64,000 nucleotides of DNA from CAZQVN01 sp964596775 (GCA_964596775.1 CAZQVN010000006.1:66843-130842); one strand, 5' to 3'; shown: positions 1 through 8,173, counted from the stretch's first letter. Numbers and translations are program-made. Notes: a model not told the origin generated them from the letters alone.

Positions 1-200
1 TCGTCGAGGATCGTGCCGATGACCCGGGCTCCGCCGTCGAGCGAGAACTTGAGGAGCGGAATGCCGGAGAGGTCGCCGACGACGTACACGCCGTCGACGT
101 TGGTGGAACCGTCCTCAGCGATCTCGGGAAGCTTCTCGACGGTTCCGGCCGGCCACTGCGTGTGCAGCCAGCGGGCATACCGGGCAACCACATTCGCCAT
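1..200 (-). CDS. FAD-dependent oxidoreductase, partial (5' end only)
   Basis: Only the first 66 codons are inside the window; the gene runs off the left edge. The visible peptide contains an FAD-contacting motif of the pyridine nucleotide-disulfide oxidoreductase type (VYVVGDLSG, about residues 39-47), followed by a glycine-containing helix start. In thioredoxin-reductase relatives this motif is near the C-terminus, so its position within 45 residues of the start suggests the permuted flavoprotein class in which this segment precedes the Rossmann domain. The ATG at 200 has an AAGGAG Shine-Dalgarno and lies 12 bases after the stop of the upstream gene, so the two are probably co-transcribed. 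The specific substrate cannot be told from the fragment. Confidence 0.6.
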   Translation of the reverse strand, partial: MANVVARYARWLHTQWPAGTVEKLPEIAEDGSTNVDGVYVVGDLSGIPLLKFSLDGGARVIGTILD

Positions 201-212
201 TCGGCGACTCCT

Positions 213-722
213 TCACTGTGCCCCGGTCAGCTCCTCGTGCACGAGCCGGGCGTGCCAGGAATCCTTGAGCGGAACTTCCAGCTTTCCCGCCCGCAGATCG
301 CCGACCCGGTTGACCATCGTGTCGAAAACGATCGTGTCCAGGCCGATCTTCCCGTCCCGGGCCAGTTCGCGGAACCCGGCGCGTCCGGTCCGTCGGATCT
401 CTCCGCCGTCGCGAAAGTAGACGGCGTCGCCGTCCACGAACGTCACGTTCATTCCCGACTCGAATCCGCGGACCGTCCGCACGAGACCGTCGATGGAACA
501 GCCGGACAACGGCGTGACGGTTTCGTCGATTCCGATGAGGAGAAAGCGGTTGTCCTTCCACGCATATGCGGCGGACACCCTGTTCTTGTGGGCCTGCCAG
601 CCGTTGATGAAGGCGGCGACGTCGCCGGACATCGCCTCGATTTCAGCGTCGGTCAAGGCCCGCGAGGCGGCAAACACGTAGAGACGGGCGCCGTCGTCGA
701 GCTGATACAGTGGTTTCGTCAT
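213..722 (-). CDS. conserved small protein, FCB-type 'ABC transporter ATPase' (misnomer)
   Basis: A 169-residue soluble protein with no signal peptide or membrane segment. The pattern of an N-terminal strand (LYVFAASRALTDAEI), a helix with AFINGWQAHK, then FLLIGIDE and a SGCSID motif near residue 80, matches from memory a family of about 160 residues widespread in Bacteroidetes. Databases often label that family 'ABC transporter ATPase', although it has no Walker motif. None is visible here either, so that name should not be propagated. The function is unknown. It is the first gene of a short minus-strand unit with the flavoprotein downstream, and is divergent from RNase D. Confidence 0.75.
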   Translation of the reverse strand: MTKPLYQLDDGARLYVFAASRALTDAEIEAMSGDVAAFINGWQAHKNRVSAAYAWKDNRFLLIGIDETVTPLSGCSIDGLVRTVRGFESGMNVTFVDGDAVYFRDGGEIRRTGRAGFRELARDGKIGLDTIVFDTMVNRVGDLRAGKLEVPLKDSWHARLVHEELTGAQ

Positions 723-812
723 GGTGTGACCTCAATTTCATGGAGTCGTATCCGATTTTGAACTCTTGTGAAGTGCCCGCAGTATAGGGCAAACGGCCGC
801 TGGAACGAAAGA

Positions 813-841
813 TTGTGAACATCCGCCCGGACATGTAGATT
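813..841 (+). promoter_or_regulatory. probable sigma-70 promoter of rnd operon
   Basis: TTGTGA at 813-818 and TAGATT at 836-841 are separated by exactly 17 bases, and a TG precedes the -10 element (extended -10). The predicted start of transcription is at about 848, only a few bases before the ATG at 851, so the mRNA would be almost leaderless. No Shine-Dalgarno sequence is present between them. Confidence 0.45.
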
Positions 842-850
842 CAGCCCTTC

Positions 851-2068
851 ATGAATCGAATCCCGGGCTCCGCCGACCCCTCGGCGATGATCACCACCTC
901 GGACGACCTCCGGGCGCTCGCCGACAGGATCCGCTCCGCCGGAGCGTTCGGGATCGACATGGAGTTCCAGCGCGAGCGGACGTATTTCGCCAAACTGTGC
1001 CTCGTACAGGTAGCCGTGCCCACCGGACCGGACTCGGAAGAACTGGCTCTCATCGATCCCTTCGAGTTCGGGAATCTCGACGTGCTGTGGGACCTCATGA
1101 GCGCCCCGGACGTCGAGGTCACGCTGCATGCCGGCAGCCAGGACATGGAGATCATGTTTCAGCAATGCGGGCGCCCCCCGGCGAACGTCTTCGACACCCA
1201 GATCGGCGCCGCGCTCATCGGATACGGCGACCAGCCCGGGTACGCCACGCTCGTCGACCGGATCCTGTCCGTCCGCCTGTCCAAGCTGGAAACGGTCACC
1301 GACTGGGTCCGTCGCCCGTTGACGCCGGGGCAGATCGACTACGCCCTGGACGACGTCCGGTACCTGTACCCGGTGCGCCGGCACATCCGGGACCGGCTCG
1401 ACGAGACGGGCCGGCTGGGATGGGCCGTCGAGGAGATGTCCCACTACGAGGACCGGGACACCTACGAAAAGGATCCGCGGCGCCTCTACCTCCGCCTGCC
1501 CCGCACCCGCTCGCTCGGGCGGCGGAACCTGGCGATCCTCCGCGAGCTGGCCGCCTGGCGGGAGGAGGAGGCGATGAGGCGCGATGTCCCCCGCAACCGC
1601 GTGGTCGCCGACGATGTCCTCATCGAAGTGGCGAAACGCAGCCCGAAGAAGAAGTCCGACCTCGCCATCCTGCGGGGGATGCACTCCCGGGAAATCGAAC
1701 GGAGCGGGGACGGGATCCTGGCCGCGGTCCGGACCGGAGCCGGACTTCCCGAATCCGAATGGCCCGAGCCCCCCGAGGGCGGCGGCAAGGAAGATCCGGA
1801 AGCGTCGCTGGCGGTGGACCTCATGGAGGTGCTTCTCCGCTCGCGCGCCCGGGAGAACGGGATCGCTCCATCCTGCCTCGGAACGCGGCGCGACATCGCC
1901 GCGCTCTTCGAGGCGGTGCGGGCCGGAACGGAGAACCACGATCCAGCCGGCCTCCTGGCCGGCTGGCGGCGGGAACTGGTCGGCAACGAACTCGTGGGTG
2001 TGCTTCGCGGCGAAAGAACGCTCCACATCGATCCGCGGACCGGTCACGTGGAAATCTCGCCGCGATGA
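851..2068 (+). CDS. rnd: ribonuclease D
   Basis: A 405-residue 3'-5' exoribonuclease of the DEDD superfamily, expected to trim tRNA precursors and other small stable RNAs in the cytoplasm. Exo I is GIDMEFQRE with metal ligands Asp36 and Glu38. Exo II is HAGSQDMEI with Asp98. The third motif, DYALDDVRYLY, supplies the conserved Tyr/Asp at about residues 165-172. The C-terminal half carries the HRDC-like helical region typical of RNase D, and the length fits the family. The ATG at 851 is the first in frame; Met13 is a possible alternative. The stop overlaps the start of the sigma-factor gene by four bases (ATGA), implying translational coupling. Confidence 0.93.
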   Translation: MNRIPGSADPSAMITTSDDLRALADRIRSAGAFGIDMEFQRERTYFAKLCLVQVAVPTGPDSEELALIDPFEFGNLDVLWDLMSAPDVEVTLHAGSQDMEIMFQQCGRPPANVFDTQIGAALIGYGDQPGYATLVDRILSVRLSKLETVTDWVRRPLTPGQIDYALDDVRYLYPVRRHIRDRLDETGRLGWAVEEMSHYEDRDTYEKDPRRLYLRLPRTRSLGRRNLAILRELAAWREEEAMRRDVPRNRVVADDVLIEVAKRSPKKKSDLAILRGMHSREIERSGDGILAAVRTGAGLPESEWPEPPEGGGKEDPEASLAVDLMEVLLRSRARENGIAPSCLGTRRDIAALFEAVRAGTENHDPAGLLAGWRRELVGNELVGVLRGERTLHIDPRTGHVEISPR

Positions 2069-2829
2069 CGACGGCGTGCGCACCGGCGCCGCCGCGGATC
2101 CGGATGCCCGGGATCCGGCGCGGCTGGCCCTTTTCCGTCTTCCGGAATCCGTGGCTTCCGATTCCGCAGCGCTCATCGTTCCGCGAAAAGCAGGCCCCCC
2201 TGGTCGACGTCGACCCGGGCGGGGATCACTCCCCGCCGGCAAATCCAGGCCGTGGAGCGCAGCGCGCCGACGAGGATGACGAGCTTCTCGAACGGGTCCT
2301 CGCCGAATACCCGCACGGCTCTCTCCACTTTTCCGAGCTGATGGAAAAACACTGGAAACGGGTCCACGCCATCTGCCAGGCGATCCTCCTCAACACCCAC
2401 GACGCCGACGACGCGGCGCAGGAAACGTTCATCAAGGTCCACCGCTATCTGCTCAGCTTCCGGCGCGAGTCCCTCTTTTCCACGTGGCTGGCCCGCATCG
2501 CCCGGAACGCCGCGCTGACGATCCTGACCCGGCGCCGCAAGACCCGGTCCGTGCTGAATCGGGTGGCCGGCGATCCGGTCCTCCTCGATCCATGGCTGCC
2601 CCGTTCCGGTGAAAAGTCCGGTCACGGGGAACCGCTGCAGAAACTGCTCGACCGGCTCAACCGGGACGACCGGCTGATGCTGATCCTGCGCGAAGTCGAA
2701 GGGATGAGCTTCCAGGAGATCGCGGCGGTCCTGGACATCAGTGAAGGGGCCGCCCGCATGCGGGCGCTCCGCGCCCGCACGGAATTCCGGAAGCTGTCCG
2801 GCGCGGGCGCCCGGAAGGCCCGCGCATGA
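2065..2829 (+). CDS. ECF-family RNA polymerase sigma factor
   Basis: A 254-residue sigma-70 family protein. Region 2 is visible around residues 95-150 (DADDAAQETFIKVHRYL, then STWLARIARNAAL, the -10 recognition helix). Region 4 lies near the C-terminus (MSFQEIAAVLDISEGAARMR, the -35 helix-turn-helix). There is no region 3, as expected for group 4 (ECF). The first ~80 residues are low-complexity, Pro/Arg-rich and look non-conserved, so the true start could be internal. The ATG at 2065 was chosen because it forms an ATGA overlap with the rnd stop. The downstream gene begins in a second ATGA overlap. No zinc-finger anti-sigma factor is encoded next to it; the small acidic protein that follows is the obvious candidate regulator. 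Confidence 0.88.
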   Translation: MTTACAPAPPRIRMPGIRRGWPFSVFRNPWLPIPQRSSFREKQAPLVDVDPGGDHSPPANPGRGAQRADEDDELLERVLAEYPHGSLHFSELMEKHWKRVHAICQAILLNTHDADDAAQETFIKVHRYLLSFRRESLFSTWLARIARNAALTILTRRRKTRSVLNRVAGDPVLLDPWLPRSGEKSGHGEPLQKLLDRLNRDDRLMLILREVEGMSFQEIAAVLDISEGAARMRALRARTEFRKLSGAGARKARA

Positions 2830-3107
2830 ACGAACGGCATTCGAACGAGGGCGGCGACGGGCCGGACGATCACCTGGACGAGCAGGAACTGTCCGCACTG
2901 CGTCAGGCCCTCGGGTCGCCCAGCCCGGAGAAGATTCGGGGCGCCCTGGACGAAGTGGCCTTTCAGGTGGCCATGGAGGATCTCACCCTTTTGATCATCG
3001 AAGGCCTGACGGAAACCGCCCGCACGCTGATCGACGCCGTGACGGGACTTGGAAGCGACAGCGACATCGGCGACCGCGACGTGCCGCCGGGGAGGGAAGA
3101 GTCATGA
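2826..3107 (+). CDS. small acidic hypothetical protein, candidate sigma-factor partner
   Basis: A 93-residue acidic protein with no membrane segment, no Cys/His cluster and no recognised domain. Residues 17-75 are predicted to be helical (DEQELSALRQALGS, then an amphipathic stretch LTLLIIEGLTETARTLI). It overlaps the sigma factor gene by four bases at its start and the channel gene by four bases at its end, so all four genes from RNase D to the channel are translationally coupled. Its position suggests control of the sigma factor or channel, but nothing in the sequence proves it. It lacks the zinc-binding HxxxCxxC motif of classical ECF anti-sigma factors. Confidence 0.7.
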   Translation: MNERHSNEGGDGPDDHLDEQELSALRQALGSPSPEKIRGALDEVAFQVAMEDLTLLIIEGLTETARTLIDAVTGLGSDSDIGDRDVPPGREES

Positions 3108-3952
3108 ACGAGTGGAAGACGGTCTTCGAAGAGGCCCTTTCGGCGCTGGGTTCGCAGTCGGCCGCGCTGGCCCCGAAGCTCCTCATATCGGTGATGATTC
3201 TGGCGTTCGGCCTGGCCATTTCGTACGTGGCCCAGTTTGTCGTGCGCAACATTCTCAAGAAGTCGGGCATCGACCGCTTCATGGACCGGACCGGCCTCGG
3301 CCGCATGTTCGAGCGCATGGGTTACGAATACCCGATCTCCCACCTGTCCGGCTTCTTCACGTTCTGGGCGGTGCTCGCGCTGTTCCTGCTGACCAGCGCG
3401 GACTCGCTCGGGCTTCCGGGCGTCTCGTCCACCATCGGCGGCATCATCGCCCTCCTGCCCACGGTGGCCCTGGCCATGCTCGTCCTCATTTTCGGCCTCG
3501 CGATAGGCCGTACCGCGCAGCGCACCATCGAGGGCGTCGCGGAACGCTCGCGTCTCAAGGCGGCGCGTCCGGTGGGTCTGGCCGCGTACTATCTCGTGGC
3601 CGCGGTCAGCCTGGTCATCGCCCTGACGCGGCTCGGGTTCGATTTCACGAGCGTCACCGCGGTCGTCGTGGTGATCCTGGCCACGGTAGGCGCCGGGCTG
3701 GCCATGACGCTCGCCATGGGGGCCCGCGACGTGGCGCGCAACACCATCACCGGCATCTACACCCGCCGCGAAATCCGGACCGGGGACAGGATACGCATCG
3801 GCGGGTTCGAGGGAACGGTCCGGAAGTCCGGGCAGGTTTCGATTACGGTCGAGAATGGATCCTCAACGTACCTGATCCCTCACGATCTCTGCCTCAGTTC
3901 GGTCGTGGAAATCACCGGCAGGGGTGCCGACGGGCCCTCCGAGGACCGCTGA
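3104..3952 (+). CDS. CmpX-like / MscS-related membrane channel with TM_helix repeats
   Basis: A 282-residue integral membrane protein with about five hydrophobic segments (roughly residues 25-46, 82-100, 112-136, 160-178 and 185-208). The first and third segments are followed by the amphipathic pattern of the conserved TM_helix repeat (VVRNILKKSGIDRF, and GRTAQRTIEGVAERSRL). The final glycine/alanine-rich helix (TVGAGLAMTLAMGARDVARN) resembles the pore helix of MscS, followed by a short beta domain (GDRIRIGGFEGTV). This architecture matches CmpX-type channels, thought to respond to membrane tension. In Pseudomonas a cmpX gene lies beside the ECF sigma factor gene sigX; here the channel is co-operonic with an ECF sigma factor. 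Confidence 0.82.
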   Translation: MNEWKTVFEEALSALGSQSAALAPKLLISVMILAFGLAISYVAQFVVRNILKKSGIDRFMDRTGLGRMFERMGYEYPISHLSGFFTFWAVLALFLLTSADSLGLPGVSSTIGGIIALLPTVALAMLVLIFGLAIGRTAQRTIEGVAERSRLKAARPVGLAAYYLVAAVSLVIALTRLGFDFTSVTAVVVVILATVGAGLAMTLAMGARDVARNTITGIYTRREIRTGDRIRIGGFEGTVRKSGQVSITVENGSSTYLIPHDLCLSSVVEITGRGADGPSEDR

Positions 3953-4006
3953 ATTCAAGGCATCGGCAACATTCAGCGGGATACCGGAAACGCCAGGGCG
4001 CCCCAC

Positions 4007-4035
4007 TTGACGCATAAGCCATTAAATGATATAAG
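4007..4035 (+). promoter_or_regulatory. sigma-70 promoter of DUF948/YtxH operon
   Basis: TTGACG at 4007-4012 and TATAAG at 4030-4035 with a 17-base spacer make one of the best housekeeping-type promoters in the window. It lies in a locally AT-rich patch downstream of the channel gene. Transcription would begin at about 4042, giving a leader of roughly 150 bases before the ATG at 4196. Confidence 0.65.
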
Positions 4036-4195
4036 GTTAGTAACGAGCCTGCCTTGTCCGTGACAATCTCTGTACATCCGGAGTCTACAGGTATAGCGTG
4101 TATTGAGATTCGGGCCCGAGGCACCGCCTCGCCCTCGGTCAAGATTCTGCCCCCGGGAGGGGGATCGACCGCACCCGCTCATGCAAGGAAGACTG

Positions 4196-4531
4196 ATGAC
4201 CCTGACAGAATTCTGCCTTCTGGCAATGACCCTGTTCATGGCCATGATCACCGTGGCCCTGGTCTTCGTCGTGGCGCGCCTTCTGCCGATGCTCGCCAGC
4301 CTGGAGACCCTGGTCAAGGACGCCACCGAAACAACCCGGCAGGTCAACGGAATGACCGCGGAACTGACGCACGTCGTCCAGGACCTGCGACAGACGCAGT
4401 CACGTGTCAACGGACTCGCGTCCGTTGTTCTCAACCAGGTCGAACCGCCGATTCATCAGGCGGCTGCCGTCATTTCGGGTGTGCGTGCAGGCCTGGGCGC
4501 ATTGATCAAGCCTCGAAAACAGCATCAGTAA
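4196..4531 (+). CDS. DUF948-type single-pass membrane protein
   Basis: A 111-residue protein with one N-terminal transmembrane helix (about residues 5-28), then a long heptad-like helix (LETLVKDATETTRQVNGM and onward) and a second amphipathic helix. This is the layout of DUF948 (YtxG/YoxC-like) proteins, which in Firmicutes are general-stress genes beside a YtxH gene. The same pairing is present here. The start at 4196 is preferred over an in-frame ATG at 4181 because an AAGGAA Shine-Dalgarno lies just upstream of 4196. The role is probably structural or stress-related at the inner membrane; no enzyme motif is present. Confidence 0.75.
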   Translation: MTLTEFCLLAMTLFMAMITVALVFVVARLLPMLASLETLVKDATETTRQVNGMTAELTHVVQDLRQTQSRVNGLASVVLNQVEPPIHQAAAVISGVRAGLGALIKPRKQHQ

Positions 4532-4553
4532 ACATAAAACAAGGAGGAATGAA

Positions 4554-4817
4554 ATGAGTGACAACAGAGTCGCGGATGTGATGATTGCGTTTGGAGCTGG
4601 GCTCCTGGCCGGTGTCGCGGCCGGCATTCTTCTCGCGCCGAACTCGGGCGACGAGACCCGCAAGCAGATCGGTGAACTGGCCGGCCGGCTCGGCGAAAGG
4701 ACCCGGGAAGAAGCGGACAAGGCGAAGAGCTTTGTTGCGGACCAGGCCAAGCGCGTGGAGCACGCCTTCGAGGAAGGCAAGCAAGCCTACAAGAGCGGTT
4801 CCGCGAATCAGTCCTGA
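4554..4817 (+). CDS. YtxH domain protein
   Basis: An 87-residue protein of the YtxH family: a short glycine/alanine-rich hydrophobic segment (FGAGLLAGVAAGILLAPNSG, about residues 13-32) containing the typical GxxxGxxxGxLxAP pattern, then a charged Ala/Lys/Glu-rich helix with an RKQI motif. Small proteins of this type are associated with general stress responses and the cell envelope, without a defined biochemical activity. A very strong Shine-Dalgarno (AAGGAGG) precedes the ATG at 4554. The gene follows the DUF948 gene by 22 bases and almost certainly shares its promoter. Confidence 0.85.
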   Translation: MSDNRVADVMIAFGAGLLAGVAAGILLAPNSGDETRKQIGELAGRLGERTREEADKAKSFVADQAKRVEHAFEEGKQAYKSGSANQS

Positions 4818-4972
4818 ACGCAACGCGAACAGGTGGGCTCACTCACGGGCGCTCCGGCCTTGAGCCTCCGGGACAGGCAGGCGCGGGACGATTGATTCAC
4901 CGGCTGACCCCGGCGCCGCTTTCCCGTCATTCAGAGGATCATTGAGCCGGCACCTGGCCGGGCAAACGATGG

Positions 4973-5010
4973 GTTCGACACTCTTCACGAAAACCGAAAG
5001 AGTGTCGAAC
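4973..5010 (+). promoter_or_regulatory. 13-bp perfect inverted repeat upstream of 5034 gene
   Basis: GTTCGACACTCTT at 4973-4985 and its exact complement at 4998-5010 flank a 12-base loop. The repeat ends 10 bases before the GAGGAGG ribosome-binding site of the next gene. There is no T-run after it, so a terminator is unlikely. It could be an operator for a dimeric repressor or an RNA hairpin controlling translation. Confidence 0.5.
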
Positions 5011-5033
5011 GATCGCAACGAGGAGGCCCCCGT

Positions 5034-5618
5034 TTGAGTACGACAATACCCGGATCCGGCAAGGCCGGAGGCGGTTTTTCGAGAATCCTGATCATTTTCC
5101 TGCTTCTTGCCGGCGCGGCCCTGTTTTTCTGGAAGACATGGGCGGTGGGCAATCTGGAGCGACAACTCGTCGTTCAGCGGGAAACCCTGATCGACCTGTC
5201 GGCACGCGCCCTCACGGACCAGGCCGACGAAATGCTGAGGCTGGCCGCCGTTCCCATGGGATGGGCGGTCCGGTCGGAACTTCTCAAGGGAAACCTCGAG
5301 CAGATCGACGACTATTTCCGTCGCTATGTGCGCGAGGCCAACATCACGGGCGTGGTCCTTGTCGACGATCGCGATTCGATACTCGTCGCGACCGACAAGA
5401 AACTGGAAGGAACGCCCGGGTCCGCGGCATTCCCGGCGGATCTGCTGGCCATATCGCAAACGACCACGGATACGACTTCCGCGGGTGTCGTGCGAACCGC
5501 GGTCCCCATCATGGGCTTCGACAGCAGGATGGGCACGCTCGTCTTCACATACTCGACCGCCGGAATCGATGCGCGCGTCAAGGAACTTCAGGCTCCGTCC
5601 GCGAAACAGCCGGACTGA
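5034..5618 (+). CDS. membrane-anchored CACHE/PAS-like extracytoplasmic domain protein
   Basis: A 194-residue protein starting at TTG 5034 behind a GAGGAGG ribosome-binding site. Residues 17-37 form one transmembrane helix. The rest is outside the cytoplasm and has the layout of a small CACHE-type sensor: a long helix (RETLIDLSARALTDQADEMLR), then alternating strands (ITGVVLVDDRDSILVATDKK; GVVRTAVPIM; GTLVFTYST). No kinase, cyclase, HAMP or chemotaxis domain follows, so it cannot signal by itself. The next genes encode outer-membrane barrels, which suggests an envelope role. The domain assignment is from pattern only. Confidence 0.6.
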   Translation: MSTTIPGSGKAGGGFSRILIIFLLLAGAALFFWKTWAVGNLERQLVVQRETLIDLSARALTDQADEMLRLAAVPMGWAVRSELLKGNLEQIDDYFRRYVREANITGVVLVDDRDSILVATDKKLEGTPGSAAFPADLLAISQTTTDTTSAGVVRTAVPIMGFDSRMGTLVFTYSTAGIDARVKELQAPSAKQPD

Positions 5619-5762
5619 CCTTTCATCATAAAACCGAATCCGAAAGTGAATAAGGGAGTCATACGCACGGGCCGGACCGGCCCGGGGGCAAAGGGGCGAA
5701 AATTGAATACTCGATTCGAAGCACACAATGAGGACGGAACGAAACCAGGGAGGAATTCTGCC

Positions 5763-8150
5763 GTGATTCACCATCGAACCACTTTTAACCGCATCCGCCT
5801 GAGGCGCATTCTGGCGGGGCTCGCCGTGCTGGCTGCGGTTGCGTCCGCCCCGACGGCGGCGCTGGCCCAGGTCGACGGAATGAGCTATACGCTGACGCCG
5901 ACCTACAATGCGATTCGCTGGGACAAGGATCTCGGCCTCGACGACACCGAACTCTACGGCGCCAAGTTCGCGCTCAACTTCGGCAAGTACATCGCTCTTC
6001 AGAGTTACTACCTGGCCCGCAACGACGTGAGGACCGACTTCTCGACGCTTTCCCTGCGCGACCTGAACGGCGACCCGTTGATGGATCAGAAGCTCAACAT
6101 CGCCAACTACGGAGCCGACGTGGTCCTGAATCTCGGCGACGGCAACATCGTGCCGTTCCTCAAGGGCGGCGGCGGCATCATCCGCTTCGACCCGGAGAAC
6201 GGGAACAAGGTCAGCCAGATCAACGCCAAGGCCGGCGGCGGATTCCGGTTCGGCGTCTCCCGGCTGCAGGCCGAGGTGTACGTCGAGGATTCGGCATTCC
6301 GCATCAACCGCTACGACCTGGCCTCCGGCGAAAAGGCGCTGTATCCCGAAGACCCGGACGCGGACAAGATCAAGCACAATCTCTCCGCGGGAGTCGGTGT
6401 CAACTTTCTGCTCGGCGGTTATCGCGGCGACGCCCTCAGCGAATCCGACCAGGCGGTTGCCGAGCGTTTCCGCAGCGGACTGTCCGGTCTCTCCATCCCC
6501 TTCGAACCCTTCGTGGGACGGCTGGACTGGAACGACAAGACGGGCACCGACAACCAGGAGCTCTTCGGCGCGCGCACCGGCCTTGATTTCGGGCGCTTCT
6601 TCGGCCTGCGCGGCTACTACTGGCGCGGCGTGAACGGCGATTTCAACAAGACCCAGCCGATCGAGTCGTTCGGCGGCGAAGCCCAGTTCAACCTGAGCTC
6701 GGGCAAGGGTGTCGTTCCCTACCTGGTCGGCGGCATCGGCCAGATCAACTACACCGAAAACGGCGACGGCAAGAACGAGGAGACCGCCGCGCTGAAGGAC
6801 AAGACGGCCCTGATTCTCGGCGGCGGACTGTCCTTCCGGCTCGGCGACCGCCTCAGGCTGAACGCCGCGGCCCGCGATTACATCATGTCCATGGACGCGC
6901 TCGAGGACATCGCCACCACCGACAACCTGCAGTCCAACTGGCTGTTCAGCGCCAGCCTCGGATTCAACCTGTTCGGTCACGGACCGGACGGACAGAAGGG
7001 ATTCTTTGCCAAGGGTGAGCCGCCGGCTCCCCCGGCTCCGACTCCCGTCTCCGCGCCGGCCACGCCCGAGCCCGCGGCTCCGGCGGCCAAGCCGGCGGCC
7101 CCGGCGGCGCCCACGGCGGGAGCCACGACGCCTCCCGCGGCCACGCCGGCACCTGCGCCCGCGGCACCGGCCAAGATGGCCAAGCCCGGCGTTCCCGGCT
7201 CGACCAGCACGGAAACGGTCACCCCCGGCGTCATTCCGCCGGTCCGCAACTACGCGGGCGACCGCATCATCGCCATTCCCGTTCCGGTCGAAGGCGAGAT
7301 CTACATCCGCTACGGCCAGCCGGGCGGCGTGAACATCAACTCGAAGAACCAGAGTTCCAACCAGCCGGCCGCGTCCGACAAGAAGGACGCCAAGGATACC
7401 GGCGAGAAGAAGGACGCAAAGAAGAACGACGACCAGTCGCAGCTCCTCGATCCCGAGGAGCTGCGCTCGATCATTCGTGAGGAACTGGCCCAGAGTGAGG
7501 CCGCCGATTTCGGCGGCCTCACGTCCGAGCAGCAGATGGAGCTGCTCGAGCGTCGCCTGGACGAGCGGCTCGAGGCCCGGGTCAACCAGCGCGTCAACGA
7601 GCGACTGGCGGCGGCCGGAGCGGCCGGATCCGAATCCCCGTCGACGATCATCGTCAGCGGAAGCGGCGACAAGCCGGAAACGATCAAGGTCGACGCGGAC
7701 GGAAACGTCGAGACGATCGATTCCGGAAGCAACTACAAGTGGTCCTTTCGCGGTTACCGCTTCTTCTCCGGGGTCGGCATCGACGATCCGGAGCAGTTCG
7801 TGCTCGGCACCCGGATCAACCTCGGACCGCTGACGGAAAACTCGAAGTTCCATCTCGTCCCCGAGCTTTCCTTCGGTTTCGGCAGCGACCTCACGTCGAC
7901 GATGATCGCCGCGAACCTTCAGTGGGACTTCAAGACGGTGTCCGAAAAGGGCGACTGGAGCCCCTACATTTCCACCGGACCGGCGTGGCTCAACTTCAGC
8001 GGCGACGAGGGCGACGGCAGCGATCTCTACCTGAACGCGGCTTACGGCCTCACCTACGATCTCGGGCGGTTCACCGGGTTTGCCGAGCACCAGGGGATCG
8101 GATTCTTCGATCACAACCGGATCCTGGCCGGCCTCAAGTTCAAGCTCTAG
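5763..8150 (+). CDS. multi-domain outer-membrane beta-barrel protein
   Basis: A 795-residue exported protein. The GTG at 5763 is chosen because a GGAGG ribosome-binding site precedes it and it gives a clean signal peptide (cleavage after ALA near residue 35). Two tandem OmpW/OprF-sized barrel modules follow (about residues 38-220 and 240-410; each has an Asn-Asp/Thr-Asp-x-x-E-LFGA/LYGA strand motif). Next come a Pro/Ala-rich linker (about 420-480), a motif IPVPVEGEIYIRYGQPGG near residue 505, a Lys/Asp-rich segment with a charged helical region, and a third barrel-like module (670-795). The IPVP...YGQPGG motif recurs in the next gene. The combination is not a family I can name. It is probably a surface or periplasm-spanning structural protein. 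Confidence 0.75.
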   Translation: MIHHRTTFNRIRLRRILAGLAVLAAVASAPTAALAQVDGMSYTLTPTYNAIRWDKDLGLDDTELYGAKFALNFGKYIALQSYYLARNDVRTDFSTLSLRDLNGDPLMDQKLNIANYGADVVLNLGDGNIVPFLKGGGGIIRFDPENGNKVSQINAKAGGGFRFGVSRLQAEVYVEDSAFRINRYDLASGEKALYPEDPDADKIKHNLSAGVGVNFLLGGYRGDALSESDQAVAERFRSGLSGLSIPFEPFVGRLDWNDKTGTDNQELFGARTGLDFGRFFGLRGYYWRGVNGDFNKTQPIESFGGEAQFNLSSGKGVVPYLVGGIGQINYTENGDGKNEETAALKDKTALILGGGLSFRLGDRLRLNAAARDYIMSMDALEDIATTDNLQSNWLFSASLGFNLFGHGPDGQKGFFAKGEPPAPPAPTPVSAPATPEPAAPAAKPAAPAAPTAGATTPPAATPAPAPAAPAKMAKPGVPGSTSTETVTPGVIPPVRNYAGDRIIAIPVPVEGEIYIRYGQPGGVNINSKNQSSNQPAASDKKDAKDTGEKKDAKKNDDQSQLLDPEELRSIIREELAQSEAADFGGLTSEQQMELLERRLDERLEARVNQRVNERLAAAGAAGSESPSTIIVSGSGDKPETIKVDADGNVETIDSGSNYKWSFRGYRFFSGVGIDDPEQFVLGTRINLGPLTENSKFHLVPELSFGFGSDLTSTMIAANLQWDFKTVSEKGDWSPYISTGPAWLNFSGDEGDGSDLYLNAAYGLTYDLGRFTGFAEHQGIGFFDHNRILAGLKFKL

Positions 8151-8173
8151 ATCTCCTCTCCACGAGGTAGCTC

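Noticed and set aside
213..722. Annotation of this protein as an ABC transporter ATPase
   Set aside because: No Walker A or B motif is visible; the name used for its relatives is probably a database error.
4839..8114. Long minus-strand open frame (about 1090 codons) opposite the barrel protein
   Set aside because: It lies antisense to a gene with a clear signal peptide, ribosome-binding site and domain structure; its peptide is low-complexity Gly/Arg/Val, as expected from GC-rich antisense frames.
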